Positions 45,501 through 58,631 of a stretch of DNA of 64,000 bases are shown in pieces. A program made the translations under genes and the position numbers. Source of the DNA: Glandiceps talaboti (lineage: Eukaryota > Hemichordata > Enteropneusta > Spengelidae); NCBI RefSeq assembly GCF_964340395.1, contig NC_135565.1:20270709-20334708 (forward strand). Reading direction: 5' to 3'. Numbering within the stretch: position 1 is the stretch's first letter; every line of letters starts with the position of its first letter. The notes under the pieces were generated by a model. That model was given only the letters and a program-made list of their open reading frames with translations. It did not search any database and was not told the DNA's origin.

Positions 45501-48500
45501 ATGGAAATATACTGACTGAAACAAACAAATTTTAAAGACTAATTTGTGAAAATTAGCCTGCAAAACATTTCAGATGAAGTGGTTGTTTTTGCCAACTACC
45601 TGCCCTAATCTACGCCCCTGATCATTTATATTTTACAGGTGTATGTAGTTTCTATCTTTGAGTTCACCTTTTACTTTGGATGACTTTTAGTTCATTTTGT
45701 TAGACATTGATGTATGAGGGAATCCCTGTACTATGCATAATTCATGTATTTTTTTCTGACGTGTTGAAATATAGAGTATAGAAGCATTTGTATGCCTGTG
45801 TCAGGTAGGCAAGCCATATGTCAGTGGTTTGATTTATTAGGAGAAGGGAATTCATGTGTTGAAATTCTAAAACAGTTTCTACAGATAACATTCTTCACTG
45901 TCCGTTCACACTAGGTGTACATGGATATCATACTGATATAGTAAATGTCATAACAATTTAGAATACATCCACATAGTTAGCAGTCTAAACACAACTAGTA
46001 ACTGCTATGCCCTCTTATGCATGTAGACAATGAAATATTCTGTGTATTGTGTAGTTTCAGTGGATTCTTGCTGGGGTGCAGTTATATACATGTACATTAT
46101 TAATGCTACATGTAGTACGTTACTAAAACTTTTTGCTTTTTGCTAAGATTTGGGAACCCCAGTAACACTAACAGAAAGGGGTGGGGGGGTGGGGTGGGTA
46201 AAACTTGCATTGATTTCCATACCTCGCACTATATATTATAATGGGTATCATCACCCTGGTCAATCTGATTAAAATCTGATGTGTTGAAAGTGGGTGTATT
46301 GTTTTATAAATTATATACCTTTACATTGTACTTCCAATGGTTAGCATCATTTGTTTTCAAGACTTTTTTGGGGCCACTACCAAGGGGAGGGTCACCATTC
46401 TTTCACCACTATCTCACACAGTCCCCCCTTGCCCTCTCCCGTGGTACATGTACATGTAGTTACATCCAGTCCCATACTAGTTTACAGCTCTGAAACAGTC
46501 AGCCTGTTGACGGTGCTGTCTGTGACTGTTATTGCTGTTGTCTGAGAAGATGTGAGTTGTCAGAATCACAATCAGTGTTGTACACAGCCTATACTGTATA
46601 GAACAGTGGACTCTATGTCATTATATGCATACTATAGGAAACACACTGATATGAAATACATATTTTGTCTCTAGGAATTCAATATCTAATTTACATATTA
46701 ATACTCTATTTTTATGCAAATGAGTTGTACCATGATAAGGTCAAAATGTTGAATGTATCAATTTAGTGTGTGAAAACTATATAGATACCATACATGTATA
46801 TAGTACACAATCACGTCAGTGTCTCCACAATTTGACCTCAATTTCGTAACTACTGTAACATAAACAATTATAATGCCTTGGAATTTAAATTATCAATGGT
46901 ACATTTGTAGGAAAGCACAGTCATATTTGACCATATTGTTCCCATGTCTGCTATCTGATCTGTATGTGTATACCACTATAATAATAAATCCTGTGTACTG
47001 TTGATATCTGGTTGTACTGGTATGTACATGCCATGACTATCGGTCACATGGAATGTTAGTTATCTCTTCCTATTACAATATAAAAAGTCATACCCATGGC
47101 ATTCCAATCTCATATCACTCTACAGTTCAACTCAAGGATCCCTCACCAGTATGCTAACCCTGTGTCAGTGTAATGTTAAAACTGGGCTTAGCTTGGTGTC
47201 AACTTTTGGCTGGTAGTACAGTCACATTTTAATCCTACCATTTGCTAAGATACAGAAATGTCTGCATTTCAATTTAGTATACTGGTGAGTTGTCAATACC
47301 AATCCAGTGTTTATGTGTTCCAGTGTGCCCTCTAAGCCAATATGACGCACCACTGACGCACACTATTTCTAGTGACGCACCAAAATTTGGTGTTCCCCCA
47401 TCTCTTACTATGTTGTGACTCACAAGAAATCCCAGTTTTTCTCATTTTGACTCGCAACAACAACATTTGGCTATCATTAGAGGGCACACTGATGTGTCCC
47501 CCCCCCCAACACCAACCACCCCCACCTACACCCACCTCCATGTGTCCATCTGGGGGTATGTGTCTGGATACATGTATAATGTTCAAATATGAAGATATTT
47601 TCAAATAAACACATTTACAAATGCAGCTCAAGTTGAACAATCTGTAAATACAAAATGTAAATGTAAATATTTCCACACATACATGTACATGTAAACACAT
47701 ATTAACAAACCATACACAGTTATGAATGGATAGTGCAATGAGTGATGTCATCACAGTGTGTTAAGGTTAAAGGTCAAGTCATATCAATATTGATTTTACT
47801 TGTACATTAGTCAGTCTGTGTATACACATATTACACAAAGTAATTTTGCATAGTACACATAACATACATGTAAATGTACATAGGTTCTGCAAATGTGATG
47901 AATTCAAAACAACTATAGATTGTTGGATTTTGTACAAATATTTATTGTTATCATAATAATATTATGTTATTATCTATCAGGGAGGAAGTTTGTCTTGCAA
48001 CAACACAGAAAAACATACGTGATATATGTACATGTAGTAAACTGAAAAAAACAACCTGAAAAAAAAAACAATGTTAAACAAAGATATGAAGATGTTGAAG
48101 ACTGAGTGCTAGTGGAAGAGTACATAAAAACAGACTCACATTTCCTTTACTTCTTACATTCTCTGGTTAAGTATTCTGATGGCAGAGGGTATAGAATTGA
48201 GTTGAGCAGACATGTTCAGGATAGTGTTTTATGGCTGAGACCCAAGGGAAGTACCTCAAACTGAGCTAATGTGATCTTGCTGTACATCATGTGAACATGT
48301 ACATGTACAGTTACTAGTTTTAAACATACATGATATACAATCATGCACATTTGTACAATCATAGACGGTGGAGAACACTTCTCAACTGTTTATGGTACAA
48401 TGTACAACAGTGTCAGTGTGTGTACACATAGTTTGTATACTAATAGAGTAGAGTAGAGACGAGAAGAGTATATTTTATATGACACGAAATTACGTCATAC

Positions 48501-51500
48501 AAGAACATAATTTATGGTCAATGATATACAAAAAAATGTACAGATACAACGTAAGAACAATAAAATAACACTTAATAACTACTGATATATAAATCTTGCT
48601 GTATACATATATTAAAGATTTCAATAGTTGTAGACTGTAGGACTGTGTACACATATTTAGATAAATTATTCTTGGTATAGTTTACATACAATTGGTTATT
48701 GTTGGTTTTACTGTAGATTGCTGACTGTGTACACAATTTTATACAAGTATAGTTTATACATGTACACATATACAAATTAATCATGGTATAGTTTACATAC
48801 AATTGGTTTGTTGTTGGTTTTGGTGTAGATTGCTGGCTGTGTACATTTTGTATACACATTAGTAATACACACAACTTAATCTTCAAGGTGGTGTACACTA
48901 CATGTACATGTACATACTTTGATTGTATTAAGATATGTAAGTGTTGATTTTGTTTGTAGATTGGGTACACATACATTGCATTACCATTAACAACTTAATT
49001 TTGGTAAATCGTATAATGTAGTTGAGTTTTCAGTCATGTGAATACACATACATGTATGTCATCATTGTTGATGAGAATTCTTAGAAGATGATTACTTATT
49101 TTAAATACTAAATTCAGACAGATGTAACATACATGTACATGTATGGCAGGATTGTCAAAGTGAGACATACATGTTGTATTGTCTGACTCTATATACATGT
49201 ACATAGCTAGAAGTCTGTGGGATACAAAACGGACTAGACTACATGTAGATATAAATATTTATGATTCTTCGTAATGATGTTAGTCTGGTCCTCAGAATTA
49301 TCAGTTGGTGTTTATCAGCTTGGATAGTATAGTACATATAATTGAATCAAAGATAAATTTGTGTTAAGAGAACAGTCGTCATAACAAAATGAAAATTACA
49401 TGTCACACATAGTCAGACAAAATACATGTAAATAGAGTTGAACAATTTCATAAATTTGTTATAAAGGTTCTATTGTCAACAATTTCATAGTTGTGGTCAC
49501 TTTTACAATGTGATTTACTCATTATTGGGATTTGATGACGGATATTAAACACAGAATCTCGATTGTTTCTATCTCATTATTTCAAAACCAATTAAGTTTA
49601 AAATGTAAGCACTTTATGTTACGCATTCTCATACCCAACCGTTTTTGCTCAATTTGAGAATGTTATTTGCTCATTTTGGAATTTAACAAGGTTAGCAACA
49701 AAATATCCATTGTTTCTTTCTCATTATTTCAAAACCAATTTAGTTTAAATTGTAACATCAATAAGTATGCACCCAGGCAAAAGACATCACACACACCCCC
49801 ATTACAGTGTACAGACATCACACACACCCCCATTACAGTGTACAATCCTAGAGATTCACTAATCTTAGAATCTGGATATTTGCCAACCTGCTGTTATAAC
49901 TAAGTGGTAATCTCTAAAGTGAAATGCTATTAGCTACTGGCAGACAACCGAGTCCAATTACTCTACTCTTCATTCCGACAATAAACCACAACAAGATGGT
50001 ACATGTACAGATTTATTTTGATAAATCTAAAAACCATTTAATGCCAGTGACAAATGAAGTTAGAAATGGTTTCAGGCATAAACTTGTAGAATTACCTGTG
50101 TCATTCAAGCGATATTAATTCTGAATTGTACATGTACCATGTAACGAGAACTAAAATAACCTATTATACATTTTAAAATGGAATATAAAAAAAAGAATCA
50201 TGGCATAACTGTCATGATATAATTGATTTATAAATAAAATTTTGACATTTGTTTATTGAAATGATTCAAATGCAAATTAGACAATCCATAATGTGTTACA
50301 AAAAAAACAAGAAATTGGTCAAATGATATTTTACACTGCTTCTTTTCAAATATTGTATATTGTGGTGTTCTGTATGTGTTGTATATTGTGGGGTTCTGTA
50401 TGTGTTGTATATTGTGGTGTTCTGTATGTGTTGTATATTGTGGTGTTCTGTATGCGTTGTATATTGTTGTGTTCTGTATGTGTTGTATATTGTGGTGTTC
50501 TGTATGTGTTGTATATTGTTGTGTTCTGTATGTGTTGTATATTGTGGTGTTCTGTATGTGTTGTATATTGTTGTGTTCTGTATGTGTTGTATATTGTGGT
50601 GTTCTGTATGTGTTGTATATTGTGGTGTTCTGTATGTGTTGTATATTGTGGTGTTCTGTATGTGTTGTATATTGTGGTGTTCTGCATGTGTTGTATATTG
50701 TGGTGTTCTGTATGTGTTGTATATTGTTGTGTTCTGTATGTGTTGTATATTGTGGTGTTCTGTATGTGTTGTATATTGTGGTGTTCTGTATGTGTTGTAT
50801 ATTGTGGGGTTGTGTATGTGTTGTATATTGTGGTGTTCTGTATGTGTTGTATATTGTGGTGTTCTGTATGTGTTGTATATTGTGGTGTTCTGTATGTGTT
50901 GTATGTGTTGTATATTGTGGTGTTCTGTATGTGTTGTATATTGTGGTGTTCTGTATGTGTTGTATATTGTGGTGTTCTGTATGTGTTGTATATTGTGGGG
51001 TTCTGTATGCGTTATGTATATTGTGGTGTTCTGTATGTGTTGTATATTGTGGTGTTCTGTATGTGTTGTATATTGTGGTGTTCTGTATGTGTTGTATATT
51101 GTGGTGTTCTGTATGTGTTGTATATTGTGGTGTTCTGTATGTGTTGTATATTGTGGTGTTCTGTATGTGTTGTATATTGTGGTGTTCTGTATGTGTTGTA
51201 TATTGTGGGGTTCTGTATGTGTTGTATATTGTGGTGTTCTGTATGTGTTGTATATTGTGGGGTTGTGTATGTGTTGTATATTGTGGTGTTCTGTATGTGT
51301 TGTATATTGTGGTGTTCTGTATGTGTTGTATATTGTAGGGTTCTGTATGTGTTGTATATTGTGGTGTTCTGTATGTGTTGTATATTGTGGTGTTCTGTAT
51401 GTGTTGTATATTGTGGGGTTGTGTATGTGTTGTATATTGTGGTGTTCTGTATGTGTTGTATATTGTGGTGTTCTGTATGTGTTGTATATTGTGGTGTTCT

Positions 51501-54500
51501 GTATGTGTTGTATGTGTTGTATATTGTGGTGTTCTGTATGTGTTGTATATTGTGGTGTTCTGTATGTGTTGTATATTGTGGTGTTCTGTATGTGTTGTAT
51601 ATTGTGGTGTTCTGTATGTGTTGTATATTGTGGGGTTCTGTATACATTAAGTCTGGTAAGAAAGACGGGATCAATGTGCTTTATATTACCTAAGCCTTTC
51701 ACGTCTACCATTTGTGTTATGCAAATTGTATTGTATTCATTGGATAATTATTGTTAAGTGTACTATATGCAAGAGAAAGGCAATCCCTAGGTGAGTCTTA
51801 TGTCACCAAGTGCTATTGTCACTGGGTATGCGCTCAATCTGTACATGCAAGATAAGGGTGATCTCCAGGTGAGTCTTGTGTCAATCAAGTTCTATTATCT
51901 TTGGGTTAATGTCAAACTGTAAGAGAAGGGCGATCATCAGGTGAGTCTTTTGTCATCTAAATTCTATTGTCATGCCAGGGTTATTGTCAAACTGTATACA
52001 TCATGTATGTAAGAGAAGTGAGACCAGGTGATTATTGTGTCATCTAATTCTATTGTCATAGGGATGTCAAACTGTATATGTAAGAGAAGGGAGATCACCA
52101 CATGAGTACAGCATAGGTGACATAAAGGACAGGCATATGTATACATTGTACATGTACACATAGACAATACACATGTAGGAACTGACTGTGAGGTTACAGT
52201 TGGGTGAAAACTAGTGAATGATCAAAACAATAAGTACATGTACATGTATGCCTCACTACAAAAATGTATATCCATACATGTATGTACAATTGATAGTCAT
52301 ACCATACATACAGTGTATCATTATCAGTCTCAGCATGTTCCAGAGCACAAAGAAACTATACACTTTCATCTCTGTGTAATCAAACCTTTCATCTCTGCAA
52401 AATCTAACCTCTTGTGTGATTTGTGCATTGTTTTGTATCATCAGAGTGCCGCCTTCAGCATGCAGTGAACTTTTTATACAAGACAGACATAAAATCCAGC
52501 CTTAAAGACACCTATAGTGTTGTATTGTAGCCTTGATAGCGTTAATCTTATCCCCTGGGTCTACTCTCTTCACTCACATACTACTTGTATGCAATCTGAT
52601 TAAATCTGATCACAAAAAAAGACTTAATTTGCTCACTTTACCAATATTTCACATCTACTCTGTGCTTTACACTTTGCAGTCCTTTGCATTTCTCTTTGGT
52701 GATAACCTTCTTGGTGGTCACAAGACAGATAGCAAATGACAAGAACAGCTGACGTACATATGCTGAGAAAAGCAACTTGAGAATTATATTGTAATCAGAT
52801 TGAATGTGCCTGCCATGTTCTAGTGTTTACCACAAACCCACAATTATTGGAACTGTATATGCAGGTTTAGATGATAGTCAGAGAATGTAAGCCTATATGT
52901 ACATGTACACATGTTAATACCAAAAACATGTATATAAAACATGCATGAAGAATGCACCATACAATGTACATTTCACAAAAAGCCCTTACGATTTACTGGT
53001 GTCAGCCCAGTATTAGCACTGAGCTAGCCTTATGTTACTAGTACATGTATACAAATGTAGGATGGGTATAGGCATGAACCTTCCCAGTTGCTAACACAAT
53101 GTTGATAGTTCTGTGTTAGTGCTATCATGGTGTTCAGCATCCGGCTACTGGCTGGTAGCTTGCAGGCAGCTCTTGAAATTGTACTAATGAGGTGTTAGCA
53201 TTGTGCTATGACTGGAACCATGACCTTGAGTAGTTAAGACAGGTGAAAGAATTGAATTACTGATTAGTCGCTCATGGATCACTGTGACCATTAGATACAT
53301 ATACTGGTATATAGACCGGTATTTAGATCATAAAAGCTCACAATCTATTTCTAGCACTGTGACCTTTAGAAGTTAGAGGGGTGTAGGAATTGAATCAGTG
53401 AAGAATGCCAGTCCAATGCTACATGTAGCTCTGTGACATTTAGAAGCAAAGACAGGTGTTGGATTTGAATGATTACTTCTATAGCTATATGGTAGCTGTG
53501 TGACCGCTTAGAGAACTAATGATTGGTATATATATTGTACATACATGTACATGAATTCAGACGTATTGTACTGTACCAATTATTAGTTCTATGTATGATT
53601 GCCAAGTGATCAACCCCTACCAACATCCGTCACAAATTTGCAACTTGTTGACAAATGGAATAAATTGTCCTTTAATAGAAGAGTACAATGTACATCTTTC
53701 ACAATTGTTTACACATGGACATCAAGCTGATGTACACAGTACTACCAATGACCAACAGAAGATAATTCAGCCACTCAATGAATGAACCATCTCAGACTGT
53801 TGTAAAACTGAAAAGGCTTGGCATATTTTGTAACAGGCTGAACGTAAAATGAAAACAGCAACCACTTCCAGCTACAAAATATACTGGCACTTTAAAAGAA
53901 CCTGTAGTCTATTCTTAGCTCTGTAAAGACAGGCTATTTAGATGTCCATTACTGTAGTCTACTGGATGGATAGCTCTTCATCTCTGGGGATGTACAACAC
54001 ATTACCCTGTTTGTTACTATGTAGCTTGGATATAAGTTACATACAATTTACTGTCTGCTGGAGCAGAATGGTCTGTTATTTTTAGACAACAATTTGATTT
54101 ACTTCCAGAGATATTTGATTAGTGTATACAGACAGACAGTGTTTACAATGTAGAATATACATGTAGGTAGGCTTGACTATAAAATGCTTTTAGAACAAAT
54201 ATAACAGAAATTATAGAATACAAAATTAATAGACATGTATATGTACATTTAAATATAGATAACTGAACCAAATGACAACAGAGTACCAGTGTGGCATACA
54301 TGTACTCGAGGTATTTACATAGATGACTCAATGAGTGAAAGTGTAGCAGAAAACACTACAAGTAGGAGTGCAAATACCCTAGATACCTGCTATGACGTGT
54401 GTGTTATCAGATTCGTTAATCATAATAATGGTTACATCTACATTGTACAAAAACATATTTCGCCAAAGAAAAATGTACTGATATGTTCATGTCATTTTGT

Positions 54501-57500
54501 GTACATGTACACCATGGAACACTGGTGCTCATTTGCATATTGGTTCATTAATATGCAATTTATATTTTCAGTATTGCACTGCAAAAAAAATGTACTGCTA
54601 TGGTCATGTCATTTTATGTACATGTACATCACGGAACACTAGTGCTCATTTGCATATTGGTTCATTAATATGCAATTCATATTTTCAGTATTGCACTGCA
54701 AAGAAAATTTACTGATATGGTCATGTCATTTTGTGTACATGAACATGTACATCACGGAACACTGGTGCTCATTTGCATATTCATTCATTAATATGCAATT
54801 TATATTTTCAGTATTGCAATGCAGTGAAAATACCAATACTACTAGACCTGATACAAGTAATCACTTGTACATACATGCACATTAATTATGTCATAATTCA
54901 TATACCAGAAGTTGAGAACAAAAAGACTCGCATAAATTTGTTCTTTGAGAAGGAGACATTTGATTTCAAACTTCAACTACTGATACATTAGTATGCAACA
55001 GACTACAACTGTAGAGTAGAATATATACTATCTAAAAATACTTTTATTTTATTAAGATACATGTACACATGTACATCATGCATTATCCGTTAATGGACTC
55101 AGTAGCAAGAGTGGGATGTGAATTCTGATTGTGTGTCTACAGTGATATTTTCAAACATTAAATATGAATTTGAAGATTTACAATGTGAATGTGTCAATAA
55201 TTATTATCTATAAAAGGTGTACATACATTGTACCTTAGTTAATACATTAAAATAGTAATTATTGTACAACATGTATACACCTATCATAGAACTCTTGTGA
55301 CACTCAGTTAAACTCATCAACTATATATGGACATTGGTCTTTCATGTAGATAATATTACAGATTTATTGACCTGCTACAGATATATTTCTCTTGTTTCTA
55401 ATCTAAGAATAATTCCTGAATAAACATTCTAGAGACTTTAGAGTATACAAACACACAGGTACATGTACATATCTTTTGAAATGTCATAAAAAGTGCTTTA
55501 GTAATGTGAATTTGTAGTTTTCTGCTTCAATGCCCTGGCCCTGTATCTTTATCACCCACCCACCCACTAACCAACCTACCCACCCACATGCACATTGCCA
55601 TCTGTACATTATGCATGTTTAATACTATGTACATTCATTGGTATATGCTCTGATGCCGTGATACATGTATATGCCAGAGATATAATGTTATTTTTTACAA
55701 AGAACACAAATATTATTACATTAGAAGTTTTCTCAGTATGATTTCCTAAATTGTTGACATGTACAGTTGTACAATTTCATATTCAATTATCTCTAGAGGG
55801 CGCTAAAGGCACGGGTACAAAACTATGGTGAATTTCAAGTCATCCAAGTACAGCTAAGGTGTAAAGACATCCGGGTGTAAAGTTGTAAAATGTAAATAAT
55901 ATGTGATTATTAGATGAAAAAGGCAAAGTGATTAGTGCTCTATCTTATGATAGACAAAGATATGCATTTGTACATGTAGCATTGCCCTACCAGCACATAA
56001 ATCGATCGATCGATCAATCAAAAGGAATGTACATGTACATGTACATTTGCCAGACTTCACTGGCACCATCATCCGACATGCATATACACTGTACCATAGA
56101 CCCTACACGAAAGGGTAGGGTCTATTATTGTACATACAATTCATAATATTTTTCAACACTTTCAATAGTGCTGGGGATTCAGCGCATGGAAGAGTTATTC
56201 CTGAAATGACAGTTGCTTTTATCTTTATTAGACTGATAACCTTTTTTTATCATCACAAGTGTTTCTTGTACACACACAGATACATGTAGTATTGGGGTTT
56301 TGGTCACACAGTTCCCGTTCTATGCAGACACAGTTGGTTACTAAGACAGAAGGAAAGAAAACAGGCGAAACAACCTGAAAACCTAGCTTTATTCAGACAA
56401 TTGATTAACTTTTATCTAATGAAACATGTGATGTCTATTTACAGTAAAGGAAATATTGAATATTTTATAAAGTTCAATGAAAATTAATATAAAACTGAAA
56501 TGACAAATTTCAAATCAACATCCGTAAATATAAAGACTGAACACCTGTTGGTAAAAATCAATTTATTTGATCCAAAGTATGTATTAACCATCTGTCTATT
56601 ATTAAATATGAATGAGAAAAAAGGTCATGACCTTTAGTGGTTTGATAAAGGTGAACATGATTGGCTTGGGAATGAAAGCTAAGGGTTTAAGAACCAATGA
56701 GGGATTGGCTTACATACATGTAGTTTGTACCCAGAGTTAATTGAATTTGAGGTGGCAGTTTGTGAGTGATAGCCGTGCAATACATCCTGTGATATTGTGT
56801 TATGTATTGTACAAATTCAATATGTTTGTCTTATCTCATTCTATTCAATATTCAGTGGGTATAAACTGTGATTGGTATATAGATGGAAATCAACAGTGCT
56901 GTTAATGAAATTTCATGGTCCTTATTCATAGAGGCAAAAATCTGTTGTATTTTAGGGAAAATTCAGATTGTATTGTATGTTTTAACTCAACAGACATTAT
57001 CCATACATGTATGTATATACACCAATATTTACAAAAAAGTGTGTGTGTATGATAAATTACATACATACATACATATATACATACATACATACATACATAC
57101 ATACATTGTACGTATGTACGTACGTACGTACGTACGTACATACGTAAGTACGTACATACATACGTACATACACACATACAATGTACATACATACATACAT
57201 ACATACATACATACATACATACATACAAACATACATACATGTACATACATACATACATACATACATACATGTACATACATACATACATACGTACGTACGT
57301 ACGTACGTACGTATGTACGTACATACATACATACATACATACATACATACATGTACATACATACATACATACATACTTGCATAAAAACTCCTATTCATAC
57401 AAGTGTCTCATTGTAGAGAACAATTCTCAATGCAATATTAGTAACATCCTTATTTTTGGATTAAGTCTATATACATTGTGTATATATCATAGTTGAGAAG

Positions 57501-58587
57501 CCTGAGCACAGGTTTACACAATTATTGTGTGTGTATATATATACATATCAATGTTAAAAAACATTTGCTTTCTTTAGTTTTTGGGGGTTTAGGTTTTTTT
57601 GGTGCTATTAAAATCTTTTGTAAGTTTAATATTTGGCAACGATTAGTTTAGACAGTGTCACAATATATTGTTGTACCCTTGTAAACCTGTGCTTAGCTTC
57701 TCATTCATGGTAAACTCATGTTCCCATTTTTACAAAGGTACATGTATATATATACATACATCATGCATGTGTACCAAAAAAAAATAATAGACTGATGCTT
57801 GATTCAACCTGCACACAGCCTCTTGATAAATGGACAAATTCCTTTTCCCAGAAAGTAGATAAATTACTCTGGTATGTTGGAATGTTTAAGTCAGTGATAT
57901 CAGCCACTTGTACATTTTGAATGAACTTATCAAAGTATCATGTTACCTGTTTCTAGTTGACTGCATTTGATGTGGTTCATTGGTGAAAAGAGAGGCAATT
58001 TGCTAAATGCAATGGAAAACCCTGTCATGCAGTAAAGACAAATGTAGTAGCAAGTGTAAAGTGTGTATATGTAGCTGTAATGACAGGACTGTATATTGGG
58101 AAGTGACTGATGTTGTGATTTGGTGATTAGATCATGTCTGTAGCATACAATGTATCCATGTATGGCACTGACTGACTTTTTAAGTCAAGCAAACCAAGAT
58201 AGGCATAATTCATTTATGTTGATATACATGTAAACTTCATGTTACACATGTACATGTACATGAATCAGCTCACAGAAATACATGTACTTAGACACCACAT
58301 CACTCTTATAGCAGTACTACCTTGGTACATACAAGTATGTTATGATTTGATGTGGAGCTCTTAAGATTCTAGTTGGACATCACATTTGTGTAATTACCAG
58401 TACGCTCACATTTGGTTGACATCTCTGATAAGTCGTCTTCCCCCCCCCCCCCCCCCCCCAGTCTGCATTCCCTCCTCCTCCTCAGGATTGATAGCACAAC
58501 CTCATTCGTTATTTACAGTCTTGATTACAGATAGGTTTTTGATTCCAAAATAGTCATTGTTCCCATGGCTATGTTAGTAAGATGTTG

Positions 58588-58631
<44 letters not shown>

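Noticed and set aside
50293-51757. Open frames of over 460 codons on both strands
   Set aside because: They are generated entirely by the 26-bp minisatellite, are open in several frames at once, and have no start context, domain or codon bias.
58289-58390. Mutually exclusive alternative exon 2
   Set aside because: In-frame TGA, copy ends inside the exon, and no matching splice donor.
58440-58462. Poly(C)-AG as a splice acceptor for an extra exon
   Set aside because: No open exon with a donor follows. The authentic acceptor at 58690-58692 has a normal pyrimidine tract.
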